From the NCBI GenBank assembly GCA_963697675.1, contig CAVOOW010000006.1:1-64000 (forward strand): a stretch of DNA of 64,000 nucleotides, read 5' to 3'. A program made the translations under genes and the position numbers. The notes under the pieces were generated by a model. The model was given only the letters and a program-made list of their open reading frames with translations. It did not search any database and was not told the origin of the DNA. This document shows, piece by piece, positions 26,513 through 35,003 of this stretch; within the stretch, counting starts at the first letter, position 1, and each line of letters starts with the position of its first letter. The DNA comes from CAVOOW01 sp963697675. Lineage in GTDB: Bacteria > Actinomycetota > Actinomycetes > JACCUZ01.

Positions 26513-27763
26513 TCAGGGCGTGACGGTTTCGCAGTCGGGGGAGTCGAACACCTCCACGCTGGTGCAGGTGTCGGCGCCATTGCCCATGCCGAGGGAGTGA
26601 TCCACACCGGGTCCGCCGGCGAACTGGTCGTCGGATGCCGACCCGAGGAAGCTGTCGTTGCCCGCGAGTCCCTGGAACGAGGTGCCCTCCGACCCGGAGG
26701 CGGACACCTCGTTCGCCCCGTCGGTGCCGGTGATCGTCCAGGTCGTGCCCCAGGTGGACAGGTCCAGGTTCTGGAAACCGGCGGCCGTGACGGCCAACGG
26801 CGCGTTGAGGGTGAAGACGAGACGGCCGGTGCGCATGTCCCAGGTGCCGGTCGAGGGCGCTGTGGTCGGGTTCACGTGGGCGGAGAACAGATCGAGCTCG
26901 TCGACCCCGGCGCCACCCCAGAAGCCCTGCGGCTTGCCGTTGTCCGAGAGCTGACTGAGCAGCAGGTCGTTCCCGCGACCGCCGAAGAGCAGATCGGCGG
27001 TGTCCGCGAAGTCGTCGAGCACGTCGTCGCCGGGCCCGCCACGCAGCTCGTCCTGGCCGCCCTCGGAGCTCAGCTGGTCATCCCCGGACCCTCCCCACAC
27101 CCGGTCGTCCCCACCGGTCGGGCCGCCGTCATCGGCGACGATCCGGTCGTTGCCCCGGTGACCACGCAGCACATCCGACCCGGGCCCACCGAAGATGCGG
27201 TCCGTCCGCGGGCCGCCATCGATGACGTCGGCGAACCGTGACCCGACCACCGAGGTGGCCCGTGCCACGAACGAGTCCCGCCCGTCACCGGTGGCCACAC
27301 CCGCGCCGATGTCGATGACCACCCGGCGCGGCGAGTTGTCCCACAGGATCGCGTCGAAGGTGATGTCCTCGGCGGCACGGGTGTCGCGCCCCGGGTCCAG
27401 CCGGTCGTTTCCCCGCCCGCCGCGCAGAACATCCCCGATCCGGCTGGTGGTCCCTTCCTCATTCTCAAAGACCCGGTCCTTCCCGCCGAACAACCGGTCG
27501 TTGCCGCCACCACCCACCAGCCGGTCATTGCCCTTGCCCCCGCAGATGCGGTCGTTGCCGCCACGCCCACTGATCGTGTCGCTGCCTGCCCGCCCGACGA
27601 TCACATCGTCCCCCGCCGTGCCGTTGATGACCTCGCCCCCCGCGGTGCCCACGATCGTCGCGCGCCTACCGTCGCAGCGGGTGGCCGCGGCATCCGCCGA
27701 CCCAGGCCACAACAAGCCGCTCGCCAAAGCGATCAGCGCAACAGGCACCACTCGTCCACGCAT
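26513..27763 (-). CDS. Secreted RTX-like calcium-binding repeat protein
   Basis: 416 residues with an N-terminal Sec signal (MRGRVVPVALIALASGLLWPGSADA). Then come hemolysin-type nonapeptide repeats in blocks: GGNDRICGGKGNDRLVGGGG, later GGPGSDVLRGHRGNDRI and GGSGDDQLSSEGGQDEL. A C-terminal block ends SLGMGNGADTC...EVFDSPDCE. Such GGxGxDxUx repeats bind calcium in a parallel beta-roll on the cell surface or in the medium. No enzyme domain is visible, so a structural or calcium-buffering role is likely. A truncated paralogue lies at 54623-55500. The start 27763 was chosen for the signal peptide. Confidence 0.82.
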   Translation of the reverse strand: MRGRVVPVALIALASGLLWPGSADAAATRCDGRRATIVGTAGGEVINGTAGDDVIVGRAGSDTISGRGGNDRICGGKGNDRLVGGGGNDRLFGGKDRVFENEEGTTSRIGDVLRGGRGNDRLDPGRDTRAAEDITFDAILWDNSPRRVVIDIGAGVATGDGRDSFVARATSVVGSRFADVIDGGPRTDRIFGGPGSDVLRGHRGNDRIVADDGGPTGGDDRVWGGSGDDQLSSEGGQDELRGGPGDDVLDDFADTADLLFGGRGNDLLLSQLSDNGKPQGFWGGAGVDELDLFSAHVNPTTAPSTGTWDMRTGRLVFTLNAPLAVTAAGFQNLDLSTWGTTWTITGTDGANEVSASGSEGTSFQGLAGNDSFLGSASDDQFAGGPGVDHSLGMGNGADTCTSVEVFDSPDCETVTP

Positions 27764-27902
27764 ATCCAGATCCCTTCCCTCGGAATCGATCGCAGTACTT
27801 GCGTCAAGGACGCAGCAACAAGGACAGCGGTTCACCGGCAGCAACAAAATCTTCAGACTTGCCGGCAATCGTGCAGCGAGGGACTCGCGGTGCACAGTGC
27901 GG

Positions 27903-28514
27903 TCAGACGTCGTGAAGTCGCCTCAACCAGGAGTTCCATCCAGGCAGCAGCGGCGTGGTGCGGCTTGCCATTTCTCCCACCAGGCTCTCGGCCGTCTGGT
28001 CCGCCGTAATGGCGGATGTGTCGAGCCACCAGCCAAGGTCACCGAACTCGCGCTTCAGGTCTGCCTCCAGCCGCTCATACCCGTCGAACTCGAACCGCTC
28101 CTGCGGGTCGCGCCCCGCGTTGCGGTCCTTGCACACTTCGGTTCCTGGATCGAGGACGACCAGCCGCACTGGACGCGGTGACATCAGCGCGATGAAGAAG
28201 TCCAACTCGGAGCGATCTGCTAGAACCGTGTCCATCAGGACGGTGAACCCGAAGTCGATGAAATTGTTGGCCAGGCAACACATGTTTCGGTTGCAGAGCT
28301 CGTCTTGACGAAGCGCTTCCTCGGTCGGCTCACCCATGAACCACACGAAGCCGCTGCGAACCATGGCGTTGACAGCGTCACCACCGACCTGGGCCGCGCG
28401 AGGCATCCGCTGCGCCACGAGAGAGGTGATCGTCGTCTTTCCCGCTCCTGGCATTCCCGTGACGATCACGCACCCGGAGACTTCGTCGGTGGTCACATGG
28501 CGCGACGCTGCCAT
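27903..28514 (-). CDS. P-loop kinase-like protein (AAA family)
   Basis: This 203-residue protein has Walker A TGMPGAGKTT near residue 20 and a kinase-like lid region (RLVVLDPGTEVCKDRNAGRD). The layout is that of small phosphotransferases akin to gluconate or chloramphenicol/streptomycin-type kinases. The substrate is not evident. It starts two bases after the stop of the methyltransferase upstream (28517), so the two form an operon. A modification role for a small molecule, with the methyltransferase, is inferred only from that neighbourhood. Confidence 0.75.
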   Translation of the reverse strand: MAASRHVTTDEVSGCVIVTGMPGAGKTTITSLVAQRMPRAAQVGGDAVNAMVRSGFVWFMGEPTEEALRQDELCNRNMCCLANNFIDFGFTVLMDTVLADRSELDFFIALMSPRPVRLVVLDPGTEVCKDRNAGRDPQERFEFDGYERLEADLKREFGDLGWWLDTSAITADQTAESLVGEMASRTTPLLPGWNSWLRRLHDV

Positions 28515-28516
28515 GC

Positions 28517-29416
28517 TCAGCGAGGGGTGGCAATCGGATATCCACCTGGCGCTCCGCCTTGCCCGGATCGACGCCAGACATCAATCGCGCTCTCGCGCAT
28601 CTGCTCGCTGAACTGGCCGTCAGGACTGATCTCCGCGAGAAGGTCACGAAGTGCGGCCTCGAACACCTGACGTCGGCCGCCGAACAGGTGCGGGGCCGCA
28701 CTGGACAGCGAGAACACACTGGCCACGATCTCGTCCGCGCTACGGACAACCATGCGGCCGGGGACTTCGATGCGCGTTGGGTCAACGAAGCCGGCGGCTC
28801 GGTAGATCTTGGCCTCAATGGTTCCCCTGTCGGCCTCGCTGATCGATACCGGAGGCAACGTCCCCTGTCCGGCGCGCCGACGCTGACCCAGGAAGCGCTT
28901 GACGAGGTCGTCGATCTCCCGTCGAGGTGGCCGTGGGTAAGGCGTCGGCTCGTCGGTGTCTACCCCTTCGTGTGTCGTGGCGTGCAGGTGGACCAAGAAG
29001 CCGTCGCTCGCGAGCGCATCATGGACCAGGCCGGCCACCCGAGCCCGGTCCATCCAATGGAACGACTGCGCGAGGGTGGCGACCCGGAACGGACCGAGAT
29101 CGGAGGGCAGGTCCTCGGCACGCGCAGCGACCCAGTCGACGTTGGTGATCCCGGCTAAACGAGCTTGTCGCTCGCCCTCAGCCAGCATCTCAGCATCAGC
29201 GTCAAGGCCCGTTGCAGTCTCGAACCATGGAGCGAGCAGTAGCGTGAGGGAGCCCGGCCCGCAGCCGACGTCGAGGAGCCGACCGGCGCCGTCGAGCGCG
29301 AGCTCGCGGACCAGACAGTCGACAAGCTCCTGCGGGTATGCGACCCGTCCCCGGACGTAGTAAGCCGCACTGCCCGCATACAGCGACGGATCCCATTCCC
29401 ACCCGACATCGCTCAT
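28517..29416 (-). CDS. Class I SAM-dependent methyltransferase
   Basis: The 299-residue protein has methyltransferase motif I LLDVGCGPGSLTLLLAP, the acidic-loop GLDADAEMLAEG, motif II/III ARAEDLP and FRVATLAQSFHWMDR, typical of the UbiE/SmtA-like small-molecule group. The C-terminal half is a variable substrate-recognition part. ATG 29416 fits the family start (WEWDPSLYAGSAAYY follows); ATG 29479 would add an unusual tail. No strong ribosome site is seen for either. It is upstream of and coupled with the P-loop kinase. Substrate unknown. Confidence 0.82.
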   Translation of the reverse strand: MSDVGWEWDPSLYAGSAAYYVRGRVAYPQELVDCLVRELALDGAGRLLDVGCGPGSLTLLLAPWFETATGLDADAEMLAEGERQARLAGITNVDWVAARAEDLPSDLGPFRVATLAQSFHWMDRARVAGLVHDALASDGFLVHLHATTHEGVDTDEPTPYPRPPRREIDDLVKRFLGQRRRAGQGTLPPVSISEADRGTIEAKIYRAAGFVDPTRIEVPGRMVVRSADEIVASVFSLSSAAPHLFGGRRQVFEAALRDLLAEISPDGQFSEQMRESAIDVWRRSGQGGAPGGYPIATPR

Positions 29417-29685
29417 CGGACCAGTATCTTGCCCCGGTCCAGGCACGTCGGCTCGTCGGCCCGAGCGTTGGTTGGTCACATCGACGTGTGCGTTTCGCAG
29501 ATTGACGGCGGCCGACGTCTTGACAACGCCGCCACGTCGGAGTGCGCTCTCATGTGCACCCGCCCCGCCGTAGTTCCTGCTGGCCCCCAGTGAAACTTGG
29601 TGACGCTTTCGTGGGCGTAGGGGCGTGCGGCTTCACGGTAGACGTCCACTCGAGGTGATCGCCGCGCGACCCGAGGAGGTCGTCC

Positions 29686-32154
29686 ATGTCCACTTCTGAG
29701 TCCCGTTTCCGAACCCACGGGAGGCGGAGGGCGGTGCTGGCCGCGATGGCCGTGGTCGCCCTGGTCGGCGTGGGGCTTCCGTCGCTCGGATCGCTCACCA
29801 GCGCCGCCGCGAAGCCGACCTCGGCGCCATGGCTCGACTCGGGCAAGCCGGTAGCCGCCCGGGTCGCGGCCCTGCTCGGCGCCATGACCCTGGCCGAGAA
29901 GGTCGGTCAGATGGATCAGCAGTTGGTGACGACGCTCACCGATCCCAACAGCGCTACCTGCGGGGACAACGGGTTCAACCTTCCCAACGCTGACTGCATG
30001 AAGAGGATCCTCATCGACTCCAAGACCGGCTCGGTGCTGGCGGGGGGCACTAACAACCCGATCGACACGACCGGCAACGGTGGCCCGGGCAACACCGGCT
30101 TCGACTGGGCCAACGAGTACAACATGATCCAGAAGTACGCGATCAAGAACTCGCGGCTGCACATCCCGCTGATCTTCGGTGTCGACGCGGTGCACGGGTT
30201 CGGACACCCGTGGGAGGCGCCGCTCTACCCGCAGTCGATCGGCATGGGAGCCACCTGGGACCCGGCGCTGGCTCAAGCCGGGGGCGCCGCGACAGCCAAG
30301 GCGCTGAGCGCGACCGGCTGGAACTGGGACTTCGCTCCCGTACAGGACTTGTCCCGGGACAACAGGTGGGGGCGGACGTACGAGACCTGGGCCGAGGAGC
30401 CCGTGCTGGCCGCGGCCCTCGGCGCAGCCAACGTCAAGGGACTGCAGACGCCGGCCAAGTCGAAGGCACTGGACGTGGCTGCCACCGTGAAGCACTTTGC
30501 CGGCTATTCACAGTCGGTCAACGGACACGACCGCAACGAGGCGTTGCTGCCGCTCAACTACCTGCAGAGCATGATCCTGCCGTCGTACGCAGGGGCCCTC
30601 GATGCGGGAGCCCAGACCGTCATGGTCAACTCCGGCTCCATCAACGGCGTTCCCGCAACGGCGTCGCGCTACCTGCTTACCGACATCCTGCGCAAGCAGC
30701 TCGGTTTCAGGGGCGTGGTGATCAGCGACTATCAGGACGTCGGAGCGTTGCAGTCGGCCTATCACGTCGCACCGGATCTGGCGGGTGCCATCGCGAAGGC
30801 GGTCAACGCCGGTGTCGACATGAGCATGCAGGTCTTCGGCGCCGACCAGTGGCAGGCGGCGATCCTCCAGGACGTCGCAACGGGCCAGATCTCACGCGCC
30901 CGGATCGACCAGGCGGTGCGACGGATCCTGACCTTGAAGTTCCACCTCGGACTGTTCGATCAGCCGTGCATCAAGAACCCGAACGCAGACTGCGTCGACG
31001 CGGGGGCCGCCAATGCGGCCGTCACCGCCGGACGAGACGCCACTCTGCAGGCGGCCCGCGAGTCGATCACCCTGCTCCGGAACCAGGACGGCGTACTTCC
31101 GTTGTCGCGGACCGGCAAGGTCGTCGTCACCGGTCCCAGCGCCGATTCGATGACCAACCAACTCGGTGGGTGGAGCGTCAGCTGGCAGGGCGTCTTCGGA
31201 GCGGGCCACGTCTGCTGCATGGGTCCGGCCAACCAGATCCCGCCCGGCACCACGGTTCTGAAGGGGATCCAGGCCGCAAATCCCGACGCCGTGTGGGCGC
31301 CGGACCAGGCCACCGCGTTGTCACTGGCGGGCACGGCCAGCGCGTACGTCGTGGCGGTGGGCGAGAAGGCCTACGCAGAGGGGCTGGGTGACAATCCCGC
31401 GCCTGCCCTGCCGCCCGATCAGCAGGCGTTGATCACGGCGCTCGAGGGAACCGGCAAGCCCGTGATCGTCGTCGTGCTCGCCGGTCGTCCGGTAGGGCTC
31501 GGGTCGGCCAAGAACGCCAACGGCGTCCTGATGGCCTACCAGGGCAGCACTGAGGCCGGCGCTGCTGTCGCCGACGTCATCTTCGGCTACGTGAACCCGA
31601 GCGGCAAGCTGCCGGTCAGCTGGCCATCGGACGCGTCGGCGGTCGGCGGTGACTTCGATGGCGGCGCGCCGTCGCCGCTGGGTGACCAGCCGAAGTTCTT
31701 CGACCAGCTGCCGGGCACGGGCTCCGGTCCGGGACACGCCTACAACCCGTTGTACCCCTTCGGATTTGGGCTGTCCTACACCACCTTCGCGCGCAGCGAC
31801 CTGGCAGTGACACCCCACGTGTCCCGTCACGGCCAGGCGACTGCCCGGTTCACCGTCACCAACACCGGGTCGAAGGCCGGCACGGACATCGTCCCGCTCT
31901 ACGTCAGCCAGCCGGTCAGCAGCGTGGTCACCCCTCCGCAACGGTTGGTCGGCTTCACCAAGGTCACGCTGAACGCCGGTGAGTCGAAGGAGGTCACGAT
32001 CAAGTTCGCGGTCTCCACGCTGGCTGAGTCGCAGGGCGACATCAACGCAGCCGGGCCGCCAACCGTGGAACCGGGTTCCTACGTGGCGCAGGTGGACAAG
32101 AACACGACGACCCCCTACGACGTGGAGGCGTCGGCACCTTTCACGGTGTTCTGA
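29686..32154 (+). CDS. Secreted GH3 beta-glucosidase
   Basis: This 822-residue exoglycosidase has a signal peptide (Arg-rich start, then VLAAMAVVALVGVGLPSLGS, cut near AAAKP), a GH3 N-terminal barrel, the GH3 C-terminal domain and a fibronectin-III-like end. The nucleophile is Asp348 in GVVISDYQDVGAL, and VKHFAGYSQSVNGHDRNEAL is the conserved upstream block. GH3 enzymes remove terminal beta-glucose, xylose or related units from oligosaccharides, here outside the cell. GAGGAGG precedes the ATG by six bases. Two perfect hairpins follow the stop (32166 and 32235), so it is its own transcript. Confidence 0.93.
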   Translation: MSTSESRFRTHGRRRAVLAAMAVVALVGVGLPSLGSLTSAAAKPTSAPWLDSGKPVAARVAALLGAMTLAEKVGQMDQQLVTTLTDPNSATCGDNGFNLPNADCMKRILIDSKTGSVLAGGTNNPIDTTGNGGPGNTGFDWANEYNMIQKYAIKNSRLHIPLIFGVDAVHGFGHPWEAPLYPQSIGMGATWDPALAQAGGAATAKALSATGWNWDFAPVQDLSRDNRWGRTYETWAEEPVLAAALGAANVKGLQTPAKSKALDVAATVKHFAGYSQSVNGHDRNEALLPLNYLQSMILPSYAGALDAGAQTVMVNSGSINGVPATASRYLLTDILRKQLGFRGVVISDYQDVGALQSAYHVAPDLAGAIAKAVNAGVDMSMQVFGADQWQAAILQDVATGQISRARIDQAVRRILTLKFHLGLFDQPCIKNPNADCVDAGAANAAVTAGRDATLQAARESITLLRNQDGVLPLSRTGKVVVTGPSADSMTNQLGGWSVSWQGVFGAGHVCCMGPANQIPPGTTVLKGIQAANPDAVWAPDQATALSLAGTASAYVVAVGEKAYAEGLGDNPAPALPPDQQALITALEGTGKPVIVVVLAGRPVGLGSAKNANGVLMAYQGSTEAGAAVADVIFGYVNPSGKLPVSWPSDASAVGGDFDGGAPSPLGDQPKFFDQLPGTGSGPGHAYNPLYPFGFGLSYTTFARSDLAVTPHVSRHGQATARFTVTNTGSKAGTDIVPLYVSQPVSSVVTPPQRLVGFTKVTLNAGESKEVTIKFAVSTLAESQGDINAAGPPTVEPGSYVAQVDKNTTTPYDVEASAPFTVF

Positions 32155-32165
32155 GCTGACGAGCA

Positions 32166-32199
32166 GGTGGGGCACCGGCCCGAATCCAGGTGCCCCACC
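32166..32199. terminator. Hairpin 1 after the GH3 gene
   Basis: GGTGGGGCACC (32166-32176) and GGTGCCCCACC (32189-32199) form a perfect 11-bp stem with a 12-base loop, 12 bases past the GH3 stop. It has the placing of an intrinsic terminator without a T-run. Confidence 0.7.
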
Positions 32200-32234
32200 C
32201 ACCCCGCAGCAACGCAGCGCCCCGTGGACGCAAA

Positions 32235-32265
32235 GCAGCGCCCCCGTAGGAACCGGGGGCGCTGC
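32235..32265. terminator. Hairpin 2 after the GH3 gene
   Basis: GCAGCGCCCCCG (32235-32246) pairs exactly with CGGGGGCGCTGC (32254-32265) across a seven-base loop. With hairpin 1 it makes a tandem terminator behind a gene likely to be highly expressed. Confidence 0.72.
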
Positions 32266-32435
32266 CGTGCGCCCTCGCATAAAGGGGGGAGCGAGGGCGG
32301 GGGGTTGGGACAGTCCTACGTTCGGTTGATGTGGCCGGGACGTCACTTTGCCGATGCATAGGCAGAATCTTTCCGGCACATGGGATGAAACGCTCTTCTT
32401 GATTGCCGGACCTCCCCCTCCGACGAATGGTGAAC

Positions 32436-32738
32436 ATGGCTCTCCGGACCTTCCCGCAGCAGCGTCCCGAGTTGACTGCGCCCGGAGCGACACAGCACCG
32501 CGTGCAGTTCGTTGCCCTGCTCCAGCTCGCCGAGCATGGCACCGCGGACCTGGCGACCACGGTCGCGATATGCCCGGGCACGGATCGCCGCGACCTCGAA
32601 TCGGCCTTGGGCTACCTCCTGGACGAGGGGTCTATCGAAGGCCCGTCGTGGCGCTTGAGCTCACTGGTGGCGCTCGTCGAAGCCGGTCAGTTCACGCTCA
32701 CCCGGTGGGTCAGCGGCGGCTGGACGAGGACGAGCTAG
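32436..32738 (+). CDS. Small hypothetical protein, possible winged helix
   Basis: The frame encodes about 100 residues with a stretch resembling a small helical/wHTH unit: TQHRVQFVALLQLAEHGTAD, then VAICPGTDRRDLESALGYLLDEG. ATG 32436 is one of three possible starts (32403, 32427, 32436); none has a clear ribosome site. It follows the GH3 terminators and is not part of that operon. No function is assigned. Confidence 0.4.
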   Translation: MALRTFPQQRPELTAPGATQHRVQFVALLQLAEHGTADLATTVAICPGTDRRDLESALGYLLDEGSIEGPSWRLSSLVALVEAGQFTLTRWVSGGWTRTS

Positions 32739-33090
32739 CGGCCTGATCCGCCCGGCCCAGGCAGGCTCACGCAAGGCTGGACCCCCCCGGGTTTCCATGG
32801 CCTCGCACGAACCCGCCTAGGCCCCCCGATCGGGAACCGGTCCGGCGCGGCAGATGCCGGGGCCGGGTCGCCGCGGCGGACACCACCCATGGTCCGCGAC
32901 CGACATCGGATTCCACGGTATTCCCGTCGCAAACCGCCCATGTGGCCCGCATTCGGTCACATACCGGAGAATCGGGGTAACTAGCCGTCACGGGTCGATG
33001 CAGGCCTGCCGCCAGCCAGAGGTTGGTCGCCAGCTCGAACGATCGCTTCCCGGGAATGCCCGGTGTCCACGGGTCATGGTTGGTTGCGGA
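32739..33090. other. Gene-free stretch with no recognised feature
   Basis: No supported gene, RNA or clear dyad. The codon pattern is not coding-like in any frame. It separates the small gene at 32436 from the end of the ATPase gene at 33091. Confidence 0.5.
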
Positions 33091-33600
33091 TCACACGGCG
33101 GTCTTGGTGAGGGACGGCGGGCCAGGCTCGCAACCGCCGGGCTCGTGGATCCGCTCCGTACCGCCGAGCAAGAACGCCACCCCAGGACGCAGCGCTGCCC
33201 CGCCAACACGGCGAGCCCCGGCGTGGAGGACGCACCACACGACATTGCCGGCCTCACCCAGGCGTTCGATGGCCCAGTCGCTGGCGAGCTCGGCAACGAT
33301 CGGAAGCCCGCGTCCGCCCTCTCTGAACGGGTCCGCAACCAACAGGGGCACGGTAAAGGCGCAGCCCTGGTCCTGGACGGCAACGAACACCTCGCCGCGC
33401 CTTACCCGGAGCACGAGCCTGATCTGGCCCTTGCCGTGCCGCACGGCATTGGTGACCAACTCGCTGACGACAAGTCGTACCTCCTCGGCCTGACGCTTGG
33501 AGGTGACACCGGCACAGGCCCGCTGAGCGTGCTCGCGGGCTTCCCGCGGCGCCAGGAGCCCGAGTTCCAGAACGATCGACTGGGCCGGGGCTGCAGTCAT
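33091..33600 (-). CDS. RsbW-like ATP-binding protein
   Basis: This 169-residue GHKL ATPase has N-box RLVVSELVTNAVRHGKG, G1 FVAVQDQG, and G2 EGGRGLPIVAELASDWAIE, ending NVVWCVL. It resembles the anti-sigma kinase at 20593 and the domain at 24.3 kb, making three such ATPases in 13 kb. ATG 33600 has GGGGGG seven bases upstream; the frame to 33669 looks non-coding. A 40-residue Pro/Gly-rich tail follows the domain. No STAS or sigma gene is next to it; its partner may be the STAS protein at 20179. Confidence 0.82.
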   Translation of the reverse strand: MTAAPAQSIVLELGLLAPREAREHAQRACAGVTSKRQAEEVRLVVSELVTNAVRHGKGQIRLVLRVRRGEVFVAVQDQGCAFTVPLLVADPFREGGRGLPIVAELASDWAIERLGEAGNVVWCVLHAGARRVGGAALRPGVAFLLGGTERIHEPGGCEPGPPSLTKTAV

Positions 33601-33943
33601 CGTGCCCCCCGCAGGTCGACCAGCAATTTTCGTGTCCCGCCGCAGGGTCTGCGGCAAGAGTTCAGCCACGCGGCATCGCCCAAACGATCAGGCGCTGCAG
33701 AGCGCTGCTTGCCTGACTCATTGGGCTATACCCAAACAGGGCAGGCCCAAGCGCCTCACACCCATCGGGTTCGCGGTCCGGCCGCGGCGGGGTCGGGGGC
33801 ACCCGAACGGCGCAGTGCTCGAGGCCGGGAGATATCGGAGGAATTTCGTAGCGAAGCGCTGCCCGAAATGCGAAAGGCACAACGTTTACAAGCTGAAATG
33901 AGCCACGCCAGAACTGGCCGATACTGGCGTACCGTGGTCCGCC

Positions 33944-34153
33944 ATGGTGGATCGGGTCGAATGGCTCCGGCTGTACGTGCAATTTCTTGAGGTGGAAGAG
34001 AAACTGCATCAAGCGCTACCTCCCGTAACCGAACAGCTCGACGGGTCCGCGCTGGCGGTCGGACTCAAGGACGTCGACCTCGACCGCACCGCTGCACTGA
34101 TCGAGGTGATGCGCCAGCGGTGGGTCCGGTTCCAAGAATTCGCGGAGAGCTAG
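33944..34153 (+). CDS. Small hypothetical protein
   Basis: A 69-residue, helical protein rich in Leu, Val, Glu and Arg (MVDRVEWLRLYVQFLEVEEK..., then RTAALIEVMRQRWVRFQEF). Amphipathic spacing suggests a real small protein, but no ribosome site is evident before ATG 33944. It sits between an ATPase gene and the hydrolase operon. Not recognised. Confidence 0.4.
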   Translation: MVDRVEWLRLYVQFLEVEEKLHQALPPVTEQLDGSALAVGLKDVDLDRTAALIEVMRQRWVRFQEFAES

Positions 34154-34172
34154 TGCCGCCCCACCAGGGGAG

Positions 34173-35003
34173 CTACGCCGGCCGCAGCCACTCGAGCAGG
34201 AGCCGGTTCACGGAGTCGGGCGCGTCGAGCTGCAACCAATGGCTGGCGTCCCCGATCTGCTCGTAGCGCCACGGGCCGGCGACGAACACACCCGACCCGG
34301 CCATCCGCTCGCCGTCCAGATAGTGGTCCCGGGTGGACCAGATGCCCAGGGTCGGTGCCTGCACCGGTGGCAGGTCGGGCCGCCGCCCGGGCATCCGCGG
34401 AGCCAGGTTCGCGCGGTACCAGTTCAGTGAGGCGGTCAGGGCGCCTGGTCGTGACAGGTCGGCGATCTGCTGGTCGAGATCGCCGTCACCGCGGGTGAAA
34501 GCCCGGAACCAGGCCCAGTCGTCGGCCTGCATGGTCGCCTCGGCGATGCCTTCGAACTGGAAGAACAACTGGTACCAGGACATCTCGTACTGCCGCATCG
34601 TGCGTGGTGCGAACGGGTGCGGGACGGAAAGCACGACGAGCCGGTCGACCCGTTCGGGGTGCAACGTCGCCATCAGCCAGGCAACGGCAGCGCCCCAGTC
34701 GTGGCCGACGAGGTGGGCGCGCGTCACGTTGGCACGGTCCAGCACCTGCACAAGATCATTGACCGCCTCGACCAACGAGTAGGACGCGACATCCTCCGGC
34801 CGGTCCGAACGTCCGAACCCGCGCATGTCGGGTGTGACGACGTGGAAGCCGTTGGCCACCAGGAACGGCACCTGGTGCCGCCACAAGCGCGCCGAGTCCG
34901 GCCAGCCGTGCACGAGCAGCACGGGGTCACCTGCGCCGTGCTCCTCTACGTAGAGGGAAAGACCGTTGACGGTCTGAAGCCGACCCGCGTCCGACGCGCT
35001 CAA
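34173..35003 (-). CDS. Alpha/beta-fold hydrolase, epoxide-hydrolase-like
   Basis: This 276-residue cytoplasmic enzyme has oxyanion-hole motif HGWPDSARLW, nucleophile region LVGHDWGAAVAW with Asp as nucleophile, and catalytic His in GDASHWLQLDAPDSVN. Asp (not Ser) at the elbow and the cap sequence fit the epoxide hydrolase/haloalkane dehalogenase group. The start overlaps the stop of the FAD monooxygenase by four bases (ATGA, 35000-35003), so an epoxide or ester made by that enzyme may be its substrate. That link is inference from coupling. Confidence 0.85.
   Translation of the reverse strand: MSASDAGRLQTVNGLSLYVEEHGAGDPVLLVHGWPDSARLWRHQVPFLVANGFHVVTPDMRGFGRSDRPEDVASYSLVEAVNDLVQVLDRANVTRAHLVGHDWGAAVAWLMATLHPERVDRLVVLSVPHPFAPRTMRQYEMSWYQLFFQFEGIAEATMQADDWAWFRAFTRGDGDLDQQIADLSRPGALTASLNWYRANLAPRMPGRRPDLPPVQAPTLGIWSTRDHYLDGERMAGSGVFVAGPWRYEQIGDASHWLQLDAPDSVNRLLLEWLRPA

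Noticed and set aside
33602..33901. Open frame ending in CPKCERHNVYKLK as a zinc-ribbon protein
   Set aside because: Only the last 20 residues look protein-like; the rest is Arg/Pro-rich as in non-coding frames, and no start or ribosome site fits.
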